Below, in pieces: positions 7,241-16,524 of a stretch of DNA of 64,000 nt. How positions within the stretch are numbered: the stretch's first letter is position 1; every line of letters starts with the position of its first letter. The position numbers and the translations under genes are program-made. This DNA comes from JAIEPW01 sp964471915 (lineage in GTDB: Bacteria > Acidobacteriota > Terriglobia > Bryobacterales > Bryobacteraceae), in the NCBI GenBank assembly GCA_964471915.1, contig CAYYID010000017.1:30410-94409 (forward strand). The letters are read 5' to 3'. Under the pieces are notes generated by a model, which did no database searches, was not told where the DNA came from, and was given only the letters and a program-made list of their open reading frames with translations.

Positions 7241-8796
7241 ATCCGGCAGCCGCGCCGTGTCTCGCGCGCACCGGCCTGGCGTGCCAGCGCGAACCACCGC
7301 GTCTCGCTGACCTTGCGGACGTAGTGCGTTACGGCGAGGCGCTCTTCTTCGATCCACTGCGCGGGCAGGTAGAAGTCTGCCGCGGGGCGCCCGGCGACCA
7401 GTTGTTCGGCCTCTTCTTTGCTACGCGCCAGGATCACGGTGGCCAGCGGCTCGGGCGAGGGCAGATCGAACGCCGCCAGTCGCCGGGCGTACTCGGAGAA
7501 ATCGCCGCGCAGGAAATCCGCGGCCGGCATGCGGACGCCCAGGTAGTCGAAGTCCAGTGCAAAGCGCCGCGCCGGCGGATCGGCGACATAGAGATAGCGG
7601 ACGCGCCCCAGCGGCAGGTTCGCCGAGTAGAACTGGTCGTCCGTGGCGACGAGAACCAGCTCCGCGCCGCGCCGCTGTTCGCAGTAGGCTTCGAGCAGCG
7701 GCAGCGCTGGATTCTGGAACTCGCCGCGCCACGGGAGCCCCCAGGTCGCGGTGGCGAGGTAGAGCTTCACGCCGAGCGCGGCGGACGCAATCACCACGCT
7801 TTCGCGTCCGCCGCGAAACGCCGCGAACAGCGCCAGCGGCGGCAGCAGCGGCAGCAGATACGACGCGCTGCGGTAGGAGAACGTCATCACGGCGATGGCC
7901 TGCGCGGCGGCCCACGCCGCGGCCACGCCGTTCGCGCGCGCGCGCCACGAGAACCACGCCCCGGCGAGAGCCAGCAGGGCGAGGATCGGATCCACCAGCG
8001 CGAGGCGCTTCAGGTAGAACCACGCCTGGTTCTCGTCGGAGGTCTGCGGGGGCGCGCCGGTGCCGTAGCCCAGCAGTTCCGTCTGGACGTACTCGGCCCA
8101 GAACCAGTGCGGATGTACGGCGTATTGATACGCGTGCCACGGCAGCGCGACGGCGACGGTCACCAGGCCGGCTTTTATCAAAACCGTGAACGGAGCCTGC
8201 CGCGTCGGGAGCCAGTAAAGAAGCAGCGCCAGCGGCGCCAGCAGACCGGCGGCGCTCTTGGTGAGGATGGCGAGGCCGGAAAAGACGCCGAACCAGAGCC
8301 AGTTGCGCCGCAGCGCGGGGTCCCGGTGCAGGGCGAACAGCGCGGCGGTGGTCCAGAGGAGCAACAGCGCGTCGGTCAGTCCGAGTCGCGTCAGGACGAA
8401 GAACTGATGGCTCGCGAACACCAGCAGCGCGGCGATCAGCCCGCGCGTGCGGTCCTCGAACCACAGGAACGCGAGCGCGCACACCAGCGCGCCGGCGAGC
8501 ATGGACGGCAGGCGCAGCGCGGTGCGCGAGACGCCGAACAGTTTCAGGCTGGCGGCCTCGGCCCAGTAGAGCAACGGGGGTTTGTACAGCGCCAGGCGGT
8601 CGAGGAAGCGCGGGGTGAGCCAGTCGCCGCGCTCGGCCATGTGGATCGCCGTGGCGAGATAGGTGGCTTCGTCCTGGGCCTCGAGCTTGCTTACCGGGTC
8701 GATCCACGCTTCGGTAAGGCCGTTCGTGGATACAGTGAGCAGCAACACGGCGGCCGTCAGGACGAAGACCGCCGCGGCCATCGACCGGCGCGTCAC
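7237..8796 (-). CDS. ArnT/PMT-like family 39 glycosyltransferase, integral membrane
   Basis: A 519-residue polytopic membrane protein. The first helix is followed by DEATYLATAIHMAERGDWL and then KPPLLYWAEA, the acidic loop and K-P-P-L-x-Y-W signature of ArnT-type lipid-A aminoarabinose or dolichol-phosphate-mannose-like transferases, where the acidic residue helps catalysis. Roughly ten hydrophobic segments follow, then a soluble C-terminal tail. It would move a sugar from a polyprenyl-phosphate donor onto a lipid or protein. Start is a GTG at 8796, three nt after the serB stop, so it is the second gene of that operon. Confidence 0.88.
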   Translation of the reverse strand: MTRRSMAAAVFVLTAAVLLLTVSTNGLTEAWIDPVSKLEAQDEATYLATAIHMAERGDWLTPRFLDRLALYKPPLLYWAEAASLKLFGVSRTALRLPSMLAGALVCALAFLWFEDRTRGLIAALLVFASHQFFVLTRLGLTDALLLLWTTAALFALHRDPALRRNWLWFGVFSGLAILTKSAAGLLAPLALLLYWLPTRQAPFTVLIKAGLVTVAVALPWHAYQYAVHPHWFWAEYVQTELLGYGTGAPPQTSDENQAWFYLKRLALVDPILALLALAGAWFSWRARANGVAAAWAAAQAIAVMTFSYRSASYLLPLLPPLALFAAFRGGRESVVIASAALGVKLYLATATWGLPWRGEFQNPALPLLEAYCEQRRGAELVLVATDDQFYSANLPLGRVRYLYVADPPARRFALDFDYLGVRMPAADFLRGDFSEYARRLAAFDLPSPEPLATVILARSKEEAEQLVAGRPAADFYLPAQWIEEERLAVTHYVRKVSETRWFALARQAGARETRRGCRI

Positions 8797-8799
8797 GCG

Positions 8800-9981
8800 C
8801 TACAACTCCCGGTCGCGCAGGCCGAGGAGGTATAGAATCCCGTCGAGCCCGACGGTCGAGATCGAGTGCTGCGCGTTGGCCCGCACCACCGGCTTGGCGT
8901 GGAACGCGACGCCGAGGCCGGCCTTGCCGATCATCGGCAGGTCGTTGGCGCCATCGCCCACCGCCACCACCTGCTCCATCCGGATCCCCTCGCGCGCCGC
9001 GATCTCCTCGAGCAGCGCCGCCTTGCGCGCGCCGTCGACGATCTCGCCCACCACCTGGCCCGTCACCACGCCGTCGCGAATTTCGAGTTCGTTCGCGTGC
9101 AATTCGTCGATCGGCAGCTTATGCGCCAGCAGCGTGCCGAACCACGTGAACCCGCCCGACAAGACGACCGTCCGGTAGCCGAGCTGCTTCAAGGCGGCGA
9201 ACAGCCGCTCGGCGCCTTCAGTCAGCGGAATGCGCTCGGCTACGGCGGTCAGCCGGGCCTCGGGCAATCCCTGGAGGAGCGCCACGCGGCGGCGGAAGCT
9301 CTGCGCGAAGTCCAATTCCCCGCGCATCGCGGCCGCGGTGATCGCGGCCACCTGCTCGCCGACACCGGCTTCGCGCGCCAGTTCGTCGATCACCTCGGCC
9401 TGAATCAGCGTCGAATCCATGTCGAACGCGATCAGCCGCCGGGAGCGGCGCCAGATGTTGTCGTGCTGGAAGGCGATGTCGATGCCCAGATCCTCGGCCG
9501 CGCGGAAAAAGCGCTCCCGCAGCGCGGCTTCTTCCTGCAATTCGCCCGAGGCGTAGATCTCGAAGCAGGCGCGGCGGCCGGCGCCGAGCGCGGTGCGCTC
9601 GCTGAGCCGCTCCACGCGGTCGACGTTCAGTCCGGCCTCGGCGATAAGCCGCGCGGCCTCGCTCACTTCCCGCCCCGTGATCCGCCGCGCGAGCAGCGTC
9701 ACCACGTAGCGCCGCTCCCGCTGCACCGCCACCCACTGCGCATAGGCCGCGTCGTCGAGCGGGCTCACCCGCACCTCGACGTTCCACTTGGCCGCAAAAC
9801 GCCCCAGCGCCTCCTCGTCCGGCGCGCCTTCCAGCAGCACGCCGAGCGTCAGCGCCTTATGGATCACCGCCTGGCCCATGTCGAGCACCCGCGCGTCCGC
9901 CGGGCTGGCTGCTGCCAAAAAAGCCTGGAGCAGACCCGGCCGGTCCTGACCCCACATTTGAATGAGTTGCACGTCGCCCAA
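8800..9981 (-). CDS. serB: phosphoserine phosphatase SerB with N-terminal ACT-like domains
   Basis: A 393-residue enzyme for the last step of serine synthesis, releasing phosphate from O-phosphoserine. The N-terminal 190 residues form two ACT-like regulatory domains. The HAD phosphatase core follows with the nucleophile motif FDMDSTLI, the second motif VLSGGFTWF, and the third motif VAVGDGANDLPMI. It ends in GLDGILYLLGLRDREL, as in SerB of many bacteria. Start is a TTG at 9981; TACACT on the minus strand (9988-9993) sits six nt before it, again a leaderless layout. A GTG nine nt downstream is an alternative. Confidence 0.92.
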   Translation of the reverse strand: MGDVQLIQMWGQDRPGLLQAFLAAASPADARVLDMGQAVIHKALTLGVLLEGAPDEEALGRFAAKWNVEVRVSPLDDAAYAQWVAVQRERRYVVTLLARRITGREVSEAARLIAEAGLNVDRVERLSERTALGAGRRACFEIYASGELQEEAALRERFFRAAEDLGIDIAFQHDNIWRRSRRLIAFDMDSTLIQAEVIDELAREAGVGEQVAAITAAAMRGELDFAQSFRRRVALLQGLPEARLTAVAERIPLTEGAERLFAALKQLGYRTVVLSGGFTWFGTLLAHKLPIDELHANELEIRDGVVTGQVVGEIVDGARKAALLEEIAAREGIRMEQVVAVGDGANDLPMIGKAGLGVAFHAKPVVRANAQHSISTVGLDGILYLLGLRDREL

Positions 9982-10050
9982 GCCAACAGTGTACCCTTCC
10001 CGGCATCTTAAAGATGTGTAAGGCTCGCGCTTTCAGCAAGATGTATGGTC

Positions 10051-10071
10051 TATAATCTTTCCATCAGGAGG
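10051..10071 (+). promoter_or_regulatory. -10 element and strong ribosome-binding site of the cytochrome/copper protein
   Basis: TATAAT at 10051-10056 and a full AGGAGG at 10066-10071 precede the ATG at 10082. This gene therefore has a short leader with a consensus ribosome-binding site, unlike many of its neighbours. No clear -35 hexamer is seen. Confidence 0.6.
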
Positions 10072-10081
10072 TGCTCGACGC

Positions 10082-11419
10082 ATGTTGAGCCGGATTTGGA
10101 TCGCAGGAGCCGTGTGCGCGGGCGCCGCGCTTGCCGCTAATACGGCTGGCTCCAAGGTGACCTTTCACAAAGACGTCGCCCCGATCTTCCAGAAGAAATG
10201 CCAGAGCTGCCATCGTCCCGGCGAAATTGGCCCGATGTCGCTTTTGACGTACAAGGACGCCCGGCCGTGGGCGAAGGCCATCAAGCAGGCGGTGGCCACC
10301 AAGAAGATGCCGCCATGGTTCGCCGATCCGAATCACGGCAAGTTTGCGAATGATCCCTCGCTGACCGAGGCGGAACTCACGGCGATCGCCAATTGGGCGG
10401 ACCAGGGCGCCCCGGAAGGCAACGCCAAGGATGCTCCGAAGCCCATGGAGTGGGTGACCGGCTGGGGCATCGGCAAGCCCGATGTGATCTACACCGTGCC
10501 GAAGTACGACGTTCCCGCGCAGGGCGTGGTCGATTACAAGTACGTAGTGATCCCGACCAACTTCAAGGAAGACACCTGGATCCAGATGGCGGAAGCGCGG
10601 CCGGGCAATCGCTCCGCGACGCACCACATCGTGGTCTACGTGCGGGAGCCGGGCAGCTATTACATGTCCGACGCCAAGCCGGGCGAGTTCTTCCAGCCGC
10701 CGAAGCGCGAGCAGCGCCGTCCGGCCTCCAAAGAAGAAATGGAAGAGATGCGCAAGGAAATGGCGCGGCGGCTGCCGACCGAGATCATCGTCGGCTACGC
10801 GCCTGGCACCGATCCGGTGGCGCTGCCTCCCGGCACGGCCAAGCTGATCAAGGCCGGCAGCGATCTGGTGGTCCAGATGCACTACACCCCGAACGGCAAG
10901 GCGGGCGAGGATGTGAGCCAGATCGGCTTCAAGTTCGCCAAGGGTCCGGTGAAGGAGCGCGTTTACATCATGAGCGCGCCGAACCTGGGTTTTGCGATTC
11001 CGCCGGGCGACGCGAACCACGAAGTGAAGTCGTCGGTCACCGTGCACCGCGACGTGAAGCTGGTGGACTTCAACCCGCACATGCACCTGCGCGGCAAGGA
11101 CTTCCAGTACACGATCACTTATCCGGACGGGCGTCAGGAAGTCGCGCTGAAAGTGAAGTACGACTTCGACTGGCAACTCTACTACCGGCCGAAGGAACCC
11201 ATCTTCCTGCCGGCGGGCACGCGCATCGATTGCGTGGCGCACTTCGACAACTCGGCCAACAACCCGAAGAACCCGGATCCGAAGGCGACGGTCCGCTTCG
11301 GTGAGCAGAGCTGGGAGGAGATGATGATCGGCTGGTTCGATATCGCGATGCCGGCGGATCTGGATCCTCGCGATCTGATGCGTCCCGCGGCGGCGAAGAA
11401 GTCGACGGGCGAAGAGTAA
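10082..11419 (+). CDS. exported cytochrome c fused to copper type II monooxygenase-like domain
   Basis: A 445-residue secreted protein. After a signal peptide (ending AGAALAAN) comes a monoheme cytochrome domain with CQSCH at 40-44. A larger domain related to the peptidylglycine alpha-hydroxylating monooxygenase fold follows: the copper-ligand candidates are ATHHIVVYV, VQMHYTPNG and NPHMHLRGKD. Proteins of this architecture are common in Acidobacteriota and Planctomycetes, but I know of no proven substrate. The gene stands alone with its own promoter and a strong terminator. Electron delivery from the heme to copper is an inference from the fusion. Confidence 0.85.
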   Translation: MLSRIWIAGAVCAGAALAANTAGSKVTFHKDVAPIFQKKCQSCHRPGEIGPMSLLTYKDARPWAKAIKQAVATKKMPPWFADPNHGKFANDPSLTEAELTAIANWADQGAPEGNAKDAPKPMEWVTGWGIGKPDVIYTVPKYDVPAQGVVDYKYVVIPTNFKEDTWIQMAEARPGNRSATHHIVVYVREPGSYYMSDAKPGEFFQPPKREQRRPASKEEMEEMRKEMARRLPTEIIVGYAPGTDPVALPPGTAKLIKAGSDLVVQMHYTPNGKAGEDVSQIGFKFAKGPVKERVYIMSAPNLGFAIPPGDANHEVKSSVTVHRDVKLVDFNPHMHLRGKDFQYTITYPDGRQEVALKVKYDFDWQLYYRPKEPIFLPAGTRIDCVAHFDNSANNPKNPDPKATVRFGEQSWEEMMIGWFDIAMPADLDPRDLMRPAAAKKSTGEE

Positions 11420-11441
11420 CTCCGCCGGAGTTCGAATCGGA

Positions 11442-11470
11442 GGCCGGGGAGCGAAAGCTCCCCGGCCTTT
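11442..11470 (+). terminator. rho-independent terminator
   Basis: A perfect 11-bp stem, GGCCGGGGAGC (11442-11452) with GCTCCCCGGCC (11457-11467), closes a GAAA loop and is followed by TTT. It lies 22 nt after the stop of the cytochrome/copper gene. Confidence 0.85.
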
Positions 11471-11517
11471 GTGTTCTCAGGATTGCGCTGCGCCGCCGGG
11501 ACGCCTGAGAATAAGGC

Positions 11518-12105
11518 GTGGCAACGGTGACGAGAGTTCGGGTCTGCCGGCTCTGCGCGACTTTCCTGTTGTGGGCCGCGCCAACCGTCTCCGCGCAGTC
11601 AGGCGATTCGCGGGATGAGCCCGAGCTCTACGTTTCCAGTCCGCTCAAGTTCAGAAGCGAGAAGGTGCGCGGGCTTCGGCCGCCGAAGCTCGCGCTCGGC
11701 ACGATTCTTGCATTTGAACCAAGGGGTGGCTTGGCTATTGTCTCGGGTTATTTCTTCCGCGACTCCGACCGGCGCCTTTATCTTCTGTTCCAATCAGGGT
11801 TCGTTGTGTCTTACGGAGTTTGGAGCAGGGACCGTGAGCGCATCAAGGCCCAAGTGACGCGGATTCATGGCGCCCCGAGAAACGGCCAGTGGATCGAACC
11901 CTATCGGGAGCAGGAGTGGACCTTCGTTCCATCGGTTCGCTCTGGCCGAATGGCCGAGAGGCTTCAACACAACGGGAAACGCTTCGTGTTCCTGGAAAAC
12001 TTCGGCGACGTGAAGCGTCTCCAGGGCGTAGTCGAGTTCGAGCGTAGGATCTACGATGAACTTCGACTTCAACTGGCGATGCTCGGCATCCGGCTGCTCA
12101 GGTGA
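11518..12105 (+). CDS. secreted protein of unknown function
   Basis: A 195-residue protein with a signal peptide ending VSAQSG and a soluble body with no recognised domain. It contains an FEPRGGLAIVSGYFF segment and a charged, helical C-terminus (FERRIYDELRLQLAMLGIRLLR). The GTG at 11518 is preceded by GAGAAT (11507-11512) at 5 nt; a GTG at 11527 is an alternative. Local GC content is lower than in the flanking genes and codon use is less biased, which could mean recent arrival. No function is assigned. Confidence 0.65.
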   Translation: MATVTRVRVCRLCATFLLWAAPTVSAQSGDSRDEPELYVSSPLKFRSEKVRGLRPPKLALGTILAFEPRGGLAIVSGYFFRDSDRRLYLLFQSGFVVSYGVWSRDRERIKAQVTRIHGAPRNGQWIEPYREQEWTFVPSVRSGRMAERLQHNGKRFVFLENFGDVKRLQGVVEFERRIYDELRLQLAMLGIRLLR

Positions 12106-12218
12106 CGAGAGCGACCGACGACGATATTCCTGCAAGGCTCGCGCTCATTCACTCAGGTTCTCCGGTCTAGGTGCCGAACTCCGGCTCCGGACGCTACAGC
12201 GATATAATCCCCTGCGTC

Positions 12219-15200
12219 ATGCGACGCCTCCTCTGGATCCTCACTCTGCCGCTGCTCGCCCAGGGACCCCGCGAACCCTCCTGGGACGTCACCAAGACCC
12301 GCGGCGATGTCCGCGCCATCGACTTCACGACATCCGAGGGCACCTGGATGTCCTCGCAGCTTTCGCCCGACGGCCAGTGGATCGTGTTCGACCTGCTCGC
12401 CCACGTCTACCGCGTGCCCGCGGCGGGCGGCCAGGCGCAATGCCTCACCCAGGCGAGCGGCGCCGCACTGAACTTCCATCCGCGCTACTCACCCGACGGC
12501 AAGTTCATCGCGTTCATCACGGACCGCGGCGGCCAGAACAACTTGTGGATCATGAACGCCGACGGCTCGAACCCCAAAGCAGTCTTCACCAACCGCGATG
12601 TCCGCGCCTTCGAACCCGCCTGGACCCCGGACAGCCAGTACATCCTGGTCCGCCGCCAGGGCATGGGCGAAGGCGGCACGTCCGGCATCTGGATGTATCA
12701 CAAGGACGGCGGCGAGGGCGTCGAGGTGATCGGCCGCGACCAGCGCGGCGCGGCATGGCCTTCGGTCTCCGCCGACGGCCGGTACGTCTATTTCCACGCC
12801 ACCACCTGCGATGGCCGCGCCTCCGGCCAGCAGGATTCCGTGCAGGGTTGCCAGCAGGTGAAGCGCGTGGAACTGAAGTCCGGCTCAGTCGACGACGTCA
12901 CGTCGGGTTCGAACCAGCAGCAGTCGCGAGCGTCCTCGGGCGGCGGCATGGCGCCCGAAGCGTCGCCCGACGGCAAGTGGCTGGCCTTCGCCCGGCGGAT
13001 CCCCGACGGCACCGTTTCGTACAAGGGCCACAAGTTCGGACCGCGCACCGCGCTGTGGCTCCGCGAACTGGCCACGGGCCGCGAGCGCGTGGCGATGGAT
13101 CCGATCGAGCAGGATATGGCCGAGGGCATGAAGACCTGGCGCGTCCTGCCCGGCTATAGCTGGACGCCGGACTCGAAGTCCATCTTCATCTCGCAGGGCG
13201 GCAAGCTCCGCAAACTCGATGTCGCGAGCGGCGCCGTCGCGGCCATTCCCTTCACCGCGCGCGTCGAGCGTTCCATCTCGGGGCAGGCGTACAAGAGCAT
13301 CCCGATGGCCGAAGGTCCGGTGGAGATGCGCTTCGCGCGCTGGCACACGGCGTCGCCCGACGGAAGGACCCTTGCGTTCCAGGCCTTCGGCAAAGTCTAC
13401 ATCCAGGAGCTGCCCTCCGGCGCTCCGCGGCGCCTGACGAACACGGGCCGGGACATCACCGAGTACGCGCCGGCGTGGTCACCCGACGGCCGCGCCATCG
13501 CCTTCACCACCTGGAGCGAGAAGACGGGCGGCGCGGTGTGGCGCGCGACGCCGGGTTCCGCCGCGCTCACGCAGTTGAGCGCCGAATCCGCCGAGTACCT
13601 GAACCCGGCCTGGAGCCCCGACGGCGCTACGATTGTCGTCTCGCGGGGCGCGGGCGAGAGCTACCGCGGGCGCACGTGGTCCGCCAATCCGCACTACGAG
13701 CTCGTCGGCCTTTCCGCCGCCGCCGGACCGGCAAAGCCGCTGGTCACCGTGAAGGCATTCGGCGGACGCCGCAGCGTGGTTCAGGCGTCCTTCGGGCCGG
13801 AAGGCCGGCTCTTCTACCCCGAGCCGCGCGCGCAGCGCGGCGAAGGGCAAGGGCAGCGCGGGCAGAACGTGGTCGAACTCGTCTCCGTGCGCGCCGATGG
13901 CAGCGACCGCCGTGTCCACATGACTTTCCAGTTCGCCGATGAGGCGGCCGTTTCGCCCGACGGCAAGTGGGTGGCGTTCCAGGAAGGCGACAACGTGTAC
14001 CTGACGCCCTTCGCCTGGAACGGCACCGGCGGCACGCCGCTCGCGGGCGACAAGAAGAAGGGCAAATTCCCGGTCACCGCGGTGAGCAAGGAAGGCGGCA
14101 TGTTCGTCCACTGGCGCGACGCGGCGACGCTCGAATACGGCAGCGGCAACCTCTACGCGACCCACAAGGCCGGGTCCGGCGAGACGACGTCCGCGAAGAT
14201 TACGCTCACCATGCCGCGCGCCGTGCCCGCCGGATCCGTCGCCCTGACCGGCGCGCGGATTGTGACCCTCGAGAACCGCAAGGTCATCGAGCAAGGGACC
14301 GTGGTCGTCAAGGCGGGGCGCATCGCCTGCGTCGGGGAGTGCTCTACCACCGGGGTGGATCGCGTGATCGACGCCCGGGGCAAGACAATCATCCCGGGCT
14401 GGATCGACATGCACGCGCACCACCACCGCGAGTACTCGGGCATCCTGCCGGAACACAACTTCGAGTCCGCGTCGTACCTCGCCTACGGGGTCACGACGAC
14501 GCTCGACAACTCCATGTGGTCGCAGATTGTGTTCCCCGAAGCCGAAATGGTCGAGGCCGGGATGGTGATCGGGCCGCGTATGTTCTCCACCGGCGATCCG
14601 CTGTACCGCGGCGACGGTCCCCGGCAGAATGAACTCACCACTTACGACGTCACGGAGGCCAACGTCAACCGCCTGGCCAATTGGGGCGCGACGTCCATGA
14701 AGCAGTACCTGCAACCGCGCCGCGACCAGCGCCAGTGGGTCTCCGAGGCCGCCCGCAAGCGCGGCGTGATGGTGACCGCCGAAGGCGATTCGCTCGAATA
14801 CAACATCGGCATGATGCTCGACGGCCAGACCGGCTGGGAGCATCCCATGAGTTACGCGCCGCTGTATTCCGACGCCGCGAAGTTCTTCGGCCTCGCCAAA
14901 GCCGTGTACTCTCCCACCTTCATCGTCGGCGGCGCCGGCCCCTGGAACGAAGAATACTTCTGGCAGGAGTCCGACGTCTGGAAGGACGAGAAGGCGCGGC
15001 GCTGGCTCCCCTGGCGGCAGTTGATCCCGCATACGCGGCGGCGGATTCTGCGTCCGGTCACCGATTACAGCTTCCCGATGATCGCCCAGGGCCTGGCCGA
15101 CATCGTGGCGCAGGGCGGCTACGGCGCCATCGGCTCGCACGGGCAGCAGCATGGCATCGGGTCGCATTGGGAGGTCTGGATGGCTGCCTCCGCCATGGGG

Positions 15201-15503
15201 CCGATGGGCGCGCTCGAAGTAGCCAGCGTGCATGGCGCGCATTTCCTCGGCGCGTCCAAGGACCTCGGAACGATTTCGGCCGGCAAACTCGGCGACCTGA
15301 TGATCCTCGACGCGAATCCGCTCGACAACATCCGCAACACGGCCAAGATCGCCTGGGTAATGAAAGCCGGGCGCCTGTGGGAGGCGTCCACGATGGACGA
15401 AGTCTGGCCCGAGAAGAAGCCGTTCGGAGAGTACTACTGGGTGGACAAGGACGCCCTCCGCTCCGACGACCGTCCCACGGACTGGTTCGACCGGCGGCGC
15501 TGA
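12219..15503 (+). CDS. secreted TolB-like beta-propeller amidohydrolase
   Basis: A 1094-residue exported enzyme. After the signal peptide (MRRLLWILTLPLLAQ) come repeated WD40-like PD40/TolB propeller blades, seen as recurrent SPDGKWI/SPDGRTL motifs over about residues 35-680. The C-terminal 400 residues are an amidohydrolase domain with the metal motif GWIDMHAHHH and a typical end, AGKLGDLMILDANPL. Related acidobacterial proteins are annotated as imidazolonepropionase-like or dipeptidase-like hydrolases; the substrate is unknown. TATAAT (12203-12208) lies only 10 nt before the ATG, so the leader is absent or a few nt long. Confidence 0.88.
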   Translation: MRRLLWILTLPLLAQGPREPSWDVTKTRGDVRAIDFTTSEGTWMSSQLSPDGQWIVFDLLAHVYRVPAAGGQAQCLTQASGAALNFHPRYSPDGKFIAFITDRGGQNNLWIMNADGSNPKAVFTNRDVRAFEPAWTPDSQYILVRRQGMGEGGTSGIWMYHKDGGEGVEVIGRDQRGAAWPSVSADGRYVYFHATTCDGRASGQQDSVQGCQQVKRVELKSGSVDDVTSGSNQQQSRASSGGGMAPEASPDGKWLAFARRIPDGTVSYKGHKFGPRTALWLRELATGRERVAMDPIEQDMAEGMKTWRVLPGYSWTPDSKSIFISQGGKLRKLDVASGAVAAIPFTARVERSISGQAYKSIPMAEGPVEMRFARWHTASPDGRTLAFQAFGKVYIQELPSGAPRRLTNTGRDITEYAPAWSPDGRAIAFTTWSEKTGGAVWRATPGSAALTQLSAESAEYLNPAWSPDGATIVVSRGAGESYRGRTWSANPHYELVGLSAAAGPAKPLVTVKAFGGRRSVVQASFGPEGRLFYPEPRAQRGEGQGQRGQNVVELVSVRADGSDRRVHMTFQFADEAAVSPDGKWVAFQEGDNVYLTPFAWNGTGGTPLAGDKKKGKFPVTAVSKEGGMFVHWRDAATLEYGSGNLYATHKAGSGETTSAKITLTMPRAVPAGSVALTGARIVTLENRKVIEQGTVVVKAGRIACVGECSTTGVDRVIDARGKTIIPGWIDMHAHHHREYSGILPEHNFESASYLAYGVTTTLDNSMWSQIVFPEAEMVEAGMVIGPRMFSTGDPLYRGDGPRQNELTTYDVTEANVNRLANWGATSMKQYLQPRRDQRQWVSEAARKRGVMVTAEGDSLEYNIGMMLDGQTGWEHPMSYAPLYSDAAKFFGLAKAVYSPTFIVGGAGPWNEEYFWQESDVWKDEKARRWLPWRQLIPHTRRRILRPVTDYSFPMIAQGLADIVAQGGYGAIGSHGQQHGIGSHWEVWMAASAMGPMGALEVASVHGAHFLGASKDLGTISAGKLGDLMILDANPLDNIRNTAKIAWVMKAGRLWEASTMDEVWPEKKPFGEYYWVDKDALRSDDRPTDWFDRRR

Positions 15504-15509
15504 ACCGCA

Positions 15510-16109
15510 ATGACACTCCGAGAATTGCCGGACGGGAGCGTCGAGATCGAGTCGCGGTGGATCCCGCGCGAGAAGCGCGGGAAGTACTGCCTGCTGTTCT
15601 CGTTGTTTGCCGCCGCCGGCATGACGATCCTGTTCCAGCCGCCGCTGACCCCTTCTCTCGCCTGGGTAACGCCGGTGTACTGCTGGGCGGTGCTCACCTA
15701 CGCCGGCGCCGCCGTGTCCTGCAACGCCACCACCGTCCGTGCGAACCATGCGAGGTTGGAATGGACACAAGGCCCGTTGCCCTGGCGGCCCCGGCGCGCG
15801 GCGTCCGCGCGAAACATAGCGGCGATTCTGGCGGGCAGCGTCAGCCGGTCCAAGCGCCTCAAGGCGGACTACGGCCTCGGGGTGCGCAAGCAAAACGGCA
15901 AGCGGCTCGGCGTTCTCGCGAACCTCGAGACCCGGGCCCAGGCGGAGAGCCTTGCCGGGTCGCTCGCCGCGCGGCTCGGCGTTCCCGTCGAGCGGGAACA
16001 GGTGCGGGATCCGGAGAAGGTTACGACGGGCGCCGTTCTCGCCGTTGGGGCGGCGCTGCTCGGGGTCTATCTCGCCCTCATCTGGGTCCTCAACAAAACG
16101 ACCGGTTAG
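15510..16109 (+). CDS. membrane protein of unknown function
   Basis: A 199-residue protein with two adjacent membrane helices near residues 28-70 (CLLFSLFAAAGMTILF and WVTPVYCWAVLTYAGAAV) and a third at the C-terminus (GAVLAVGAALLGVYLALIWVL). The loop between them is basic and soluble. It starts 6 nt after the amidohydrolase stop, so it is probably cotranscribed. No known domain is seen. Confidence 0.75.
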   Translation: MTLRELPDGSVEIESRWIPREKRGKYCLLFSLFAAAGMTILFQPPLTPSLAWVTPVYCWAVLTYAGAAVSCNATTVRANHARLEWTQGPLPWRPRRAASARNIAAILAGSVSRSKRLKADYGLGVRKQNGKRLGVLANLETRAQAESLAGSLAARLGVPVEREQVRDPEKVTTGAVLAVGAALLGVYLALIWVLNKTTG

Positions 16110-16141
16110 CGCCCCGCACCGGCCGGTGACCATCGCCGCCC

Positions 16142-16468
16142 GTGCGCGTCCAAACTCCCATGCGGTGGCTGGCTCCGGCGGTGCTCGCGGCGTTCGTCTG
16201 GTGCACGGCCGTCAGTTCCTTCGCCAAGCCGTGCCCGGCCCCGCCCGCGTGTCCGAAATCCAAGACGGCGCCGCAGCCTAAGTCCAACTCCTGCGACCTG
16301 CTTCCGACGGATCCCCGGGATCCGGACCCGGACCTCGTCCCCATCGGCGAAGCGCCGCTCTCCGGGCCCGCCCGGCCCCTTCCGCCGCCGCCTGAAACCG
16401 GGCGCATCCGCGACCGCGGCTCCGGGGGCCGGCCGCTCCTCAAGTTCCTTCACATCCTGCGGATTTAG
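16142..16468 (+). CDS. small secreted proline-rich protein
   Basis: A 108-residue product with a signal peptide (MRWLAPAVLAAFVWCTAVSSFA) followed by a Pro/Cys/Lys-rich region (CPAPPACPKSK) and no globular motif. Start may be the GTG at 16142 or the ATG at 16160, just before the signal peptide. Low-complexity composition in high-GC DNA makes false ORFs common, so support rests mainly on the clean signal peptide and the position 32 nt after the preceding gene. Confidence 0.45.
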   Translation: MRVQTPMRWLAPAVLAAFVWCTAVSSFAKPCPAPPACPKSKTAPQPKSNSCDLLPTDPRDPDPDLVPIGEAPLSGPARPLPPPPETGRIRDRGSGGRPLLKFLHILRI

Positions 16469-16524
16469 AAGACGCGACGCCACGCGTGTGTCTTCGAAAT
16501 TCACTTGAGAAAAGGACTTCTAAA
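16464..16524 (+). promoter_or_regulatory. two mutually exclusive inverted repeats before the cupin gene
   Basis: TTTAGAAG (16464-16471) is the exact inverse of CTTCTAAA (16517-16524), which overlaps the A of the cupin start codon and lies directly after the AAAAGGA ribosome-binding site. The same left arm also forms GAAGAC (16468-16473) with GTCTTC (16490-16495). Only one hairpin can form at a time, which would suit translational control. This is a structural prediction only. Confidence 0.4.

Noticed and set aside
13479..16133. 884-codon open frame on the minus strand
   Set aside because: Antisense to the amidohydrolase gene, His/Arg/Gly-rich without motifs, a typical GC-driven shadow.
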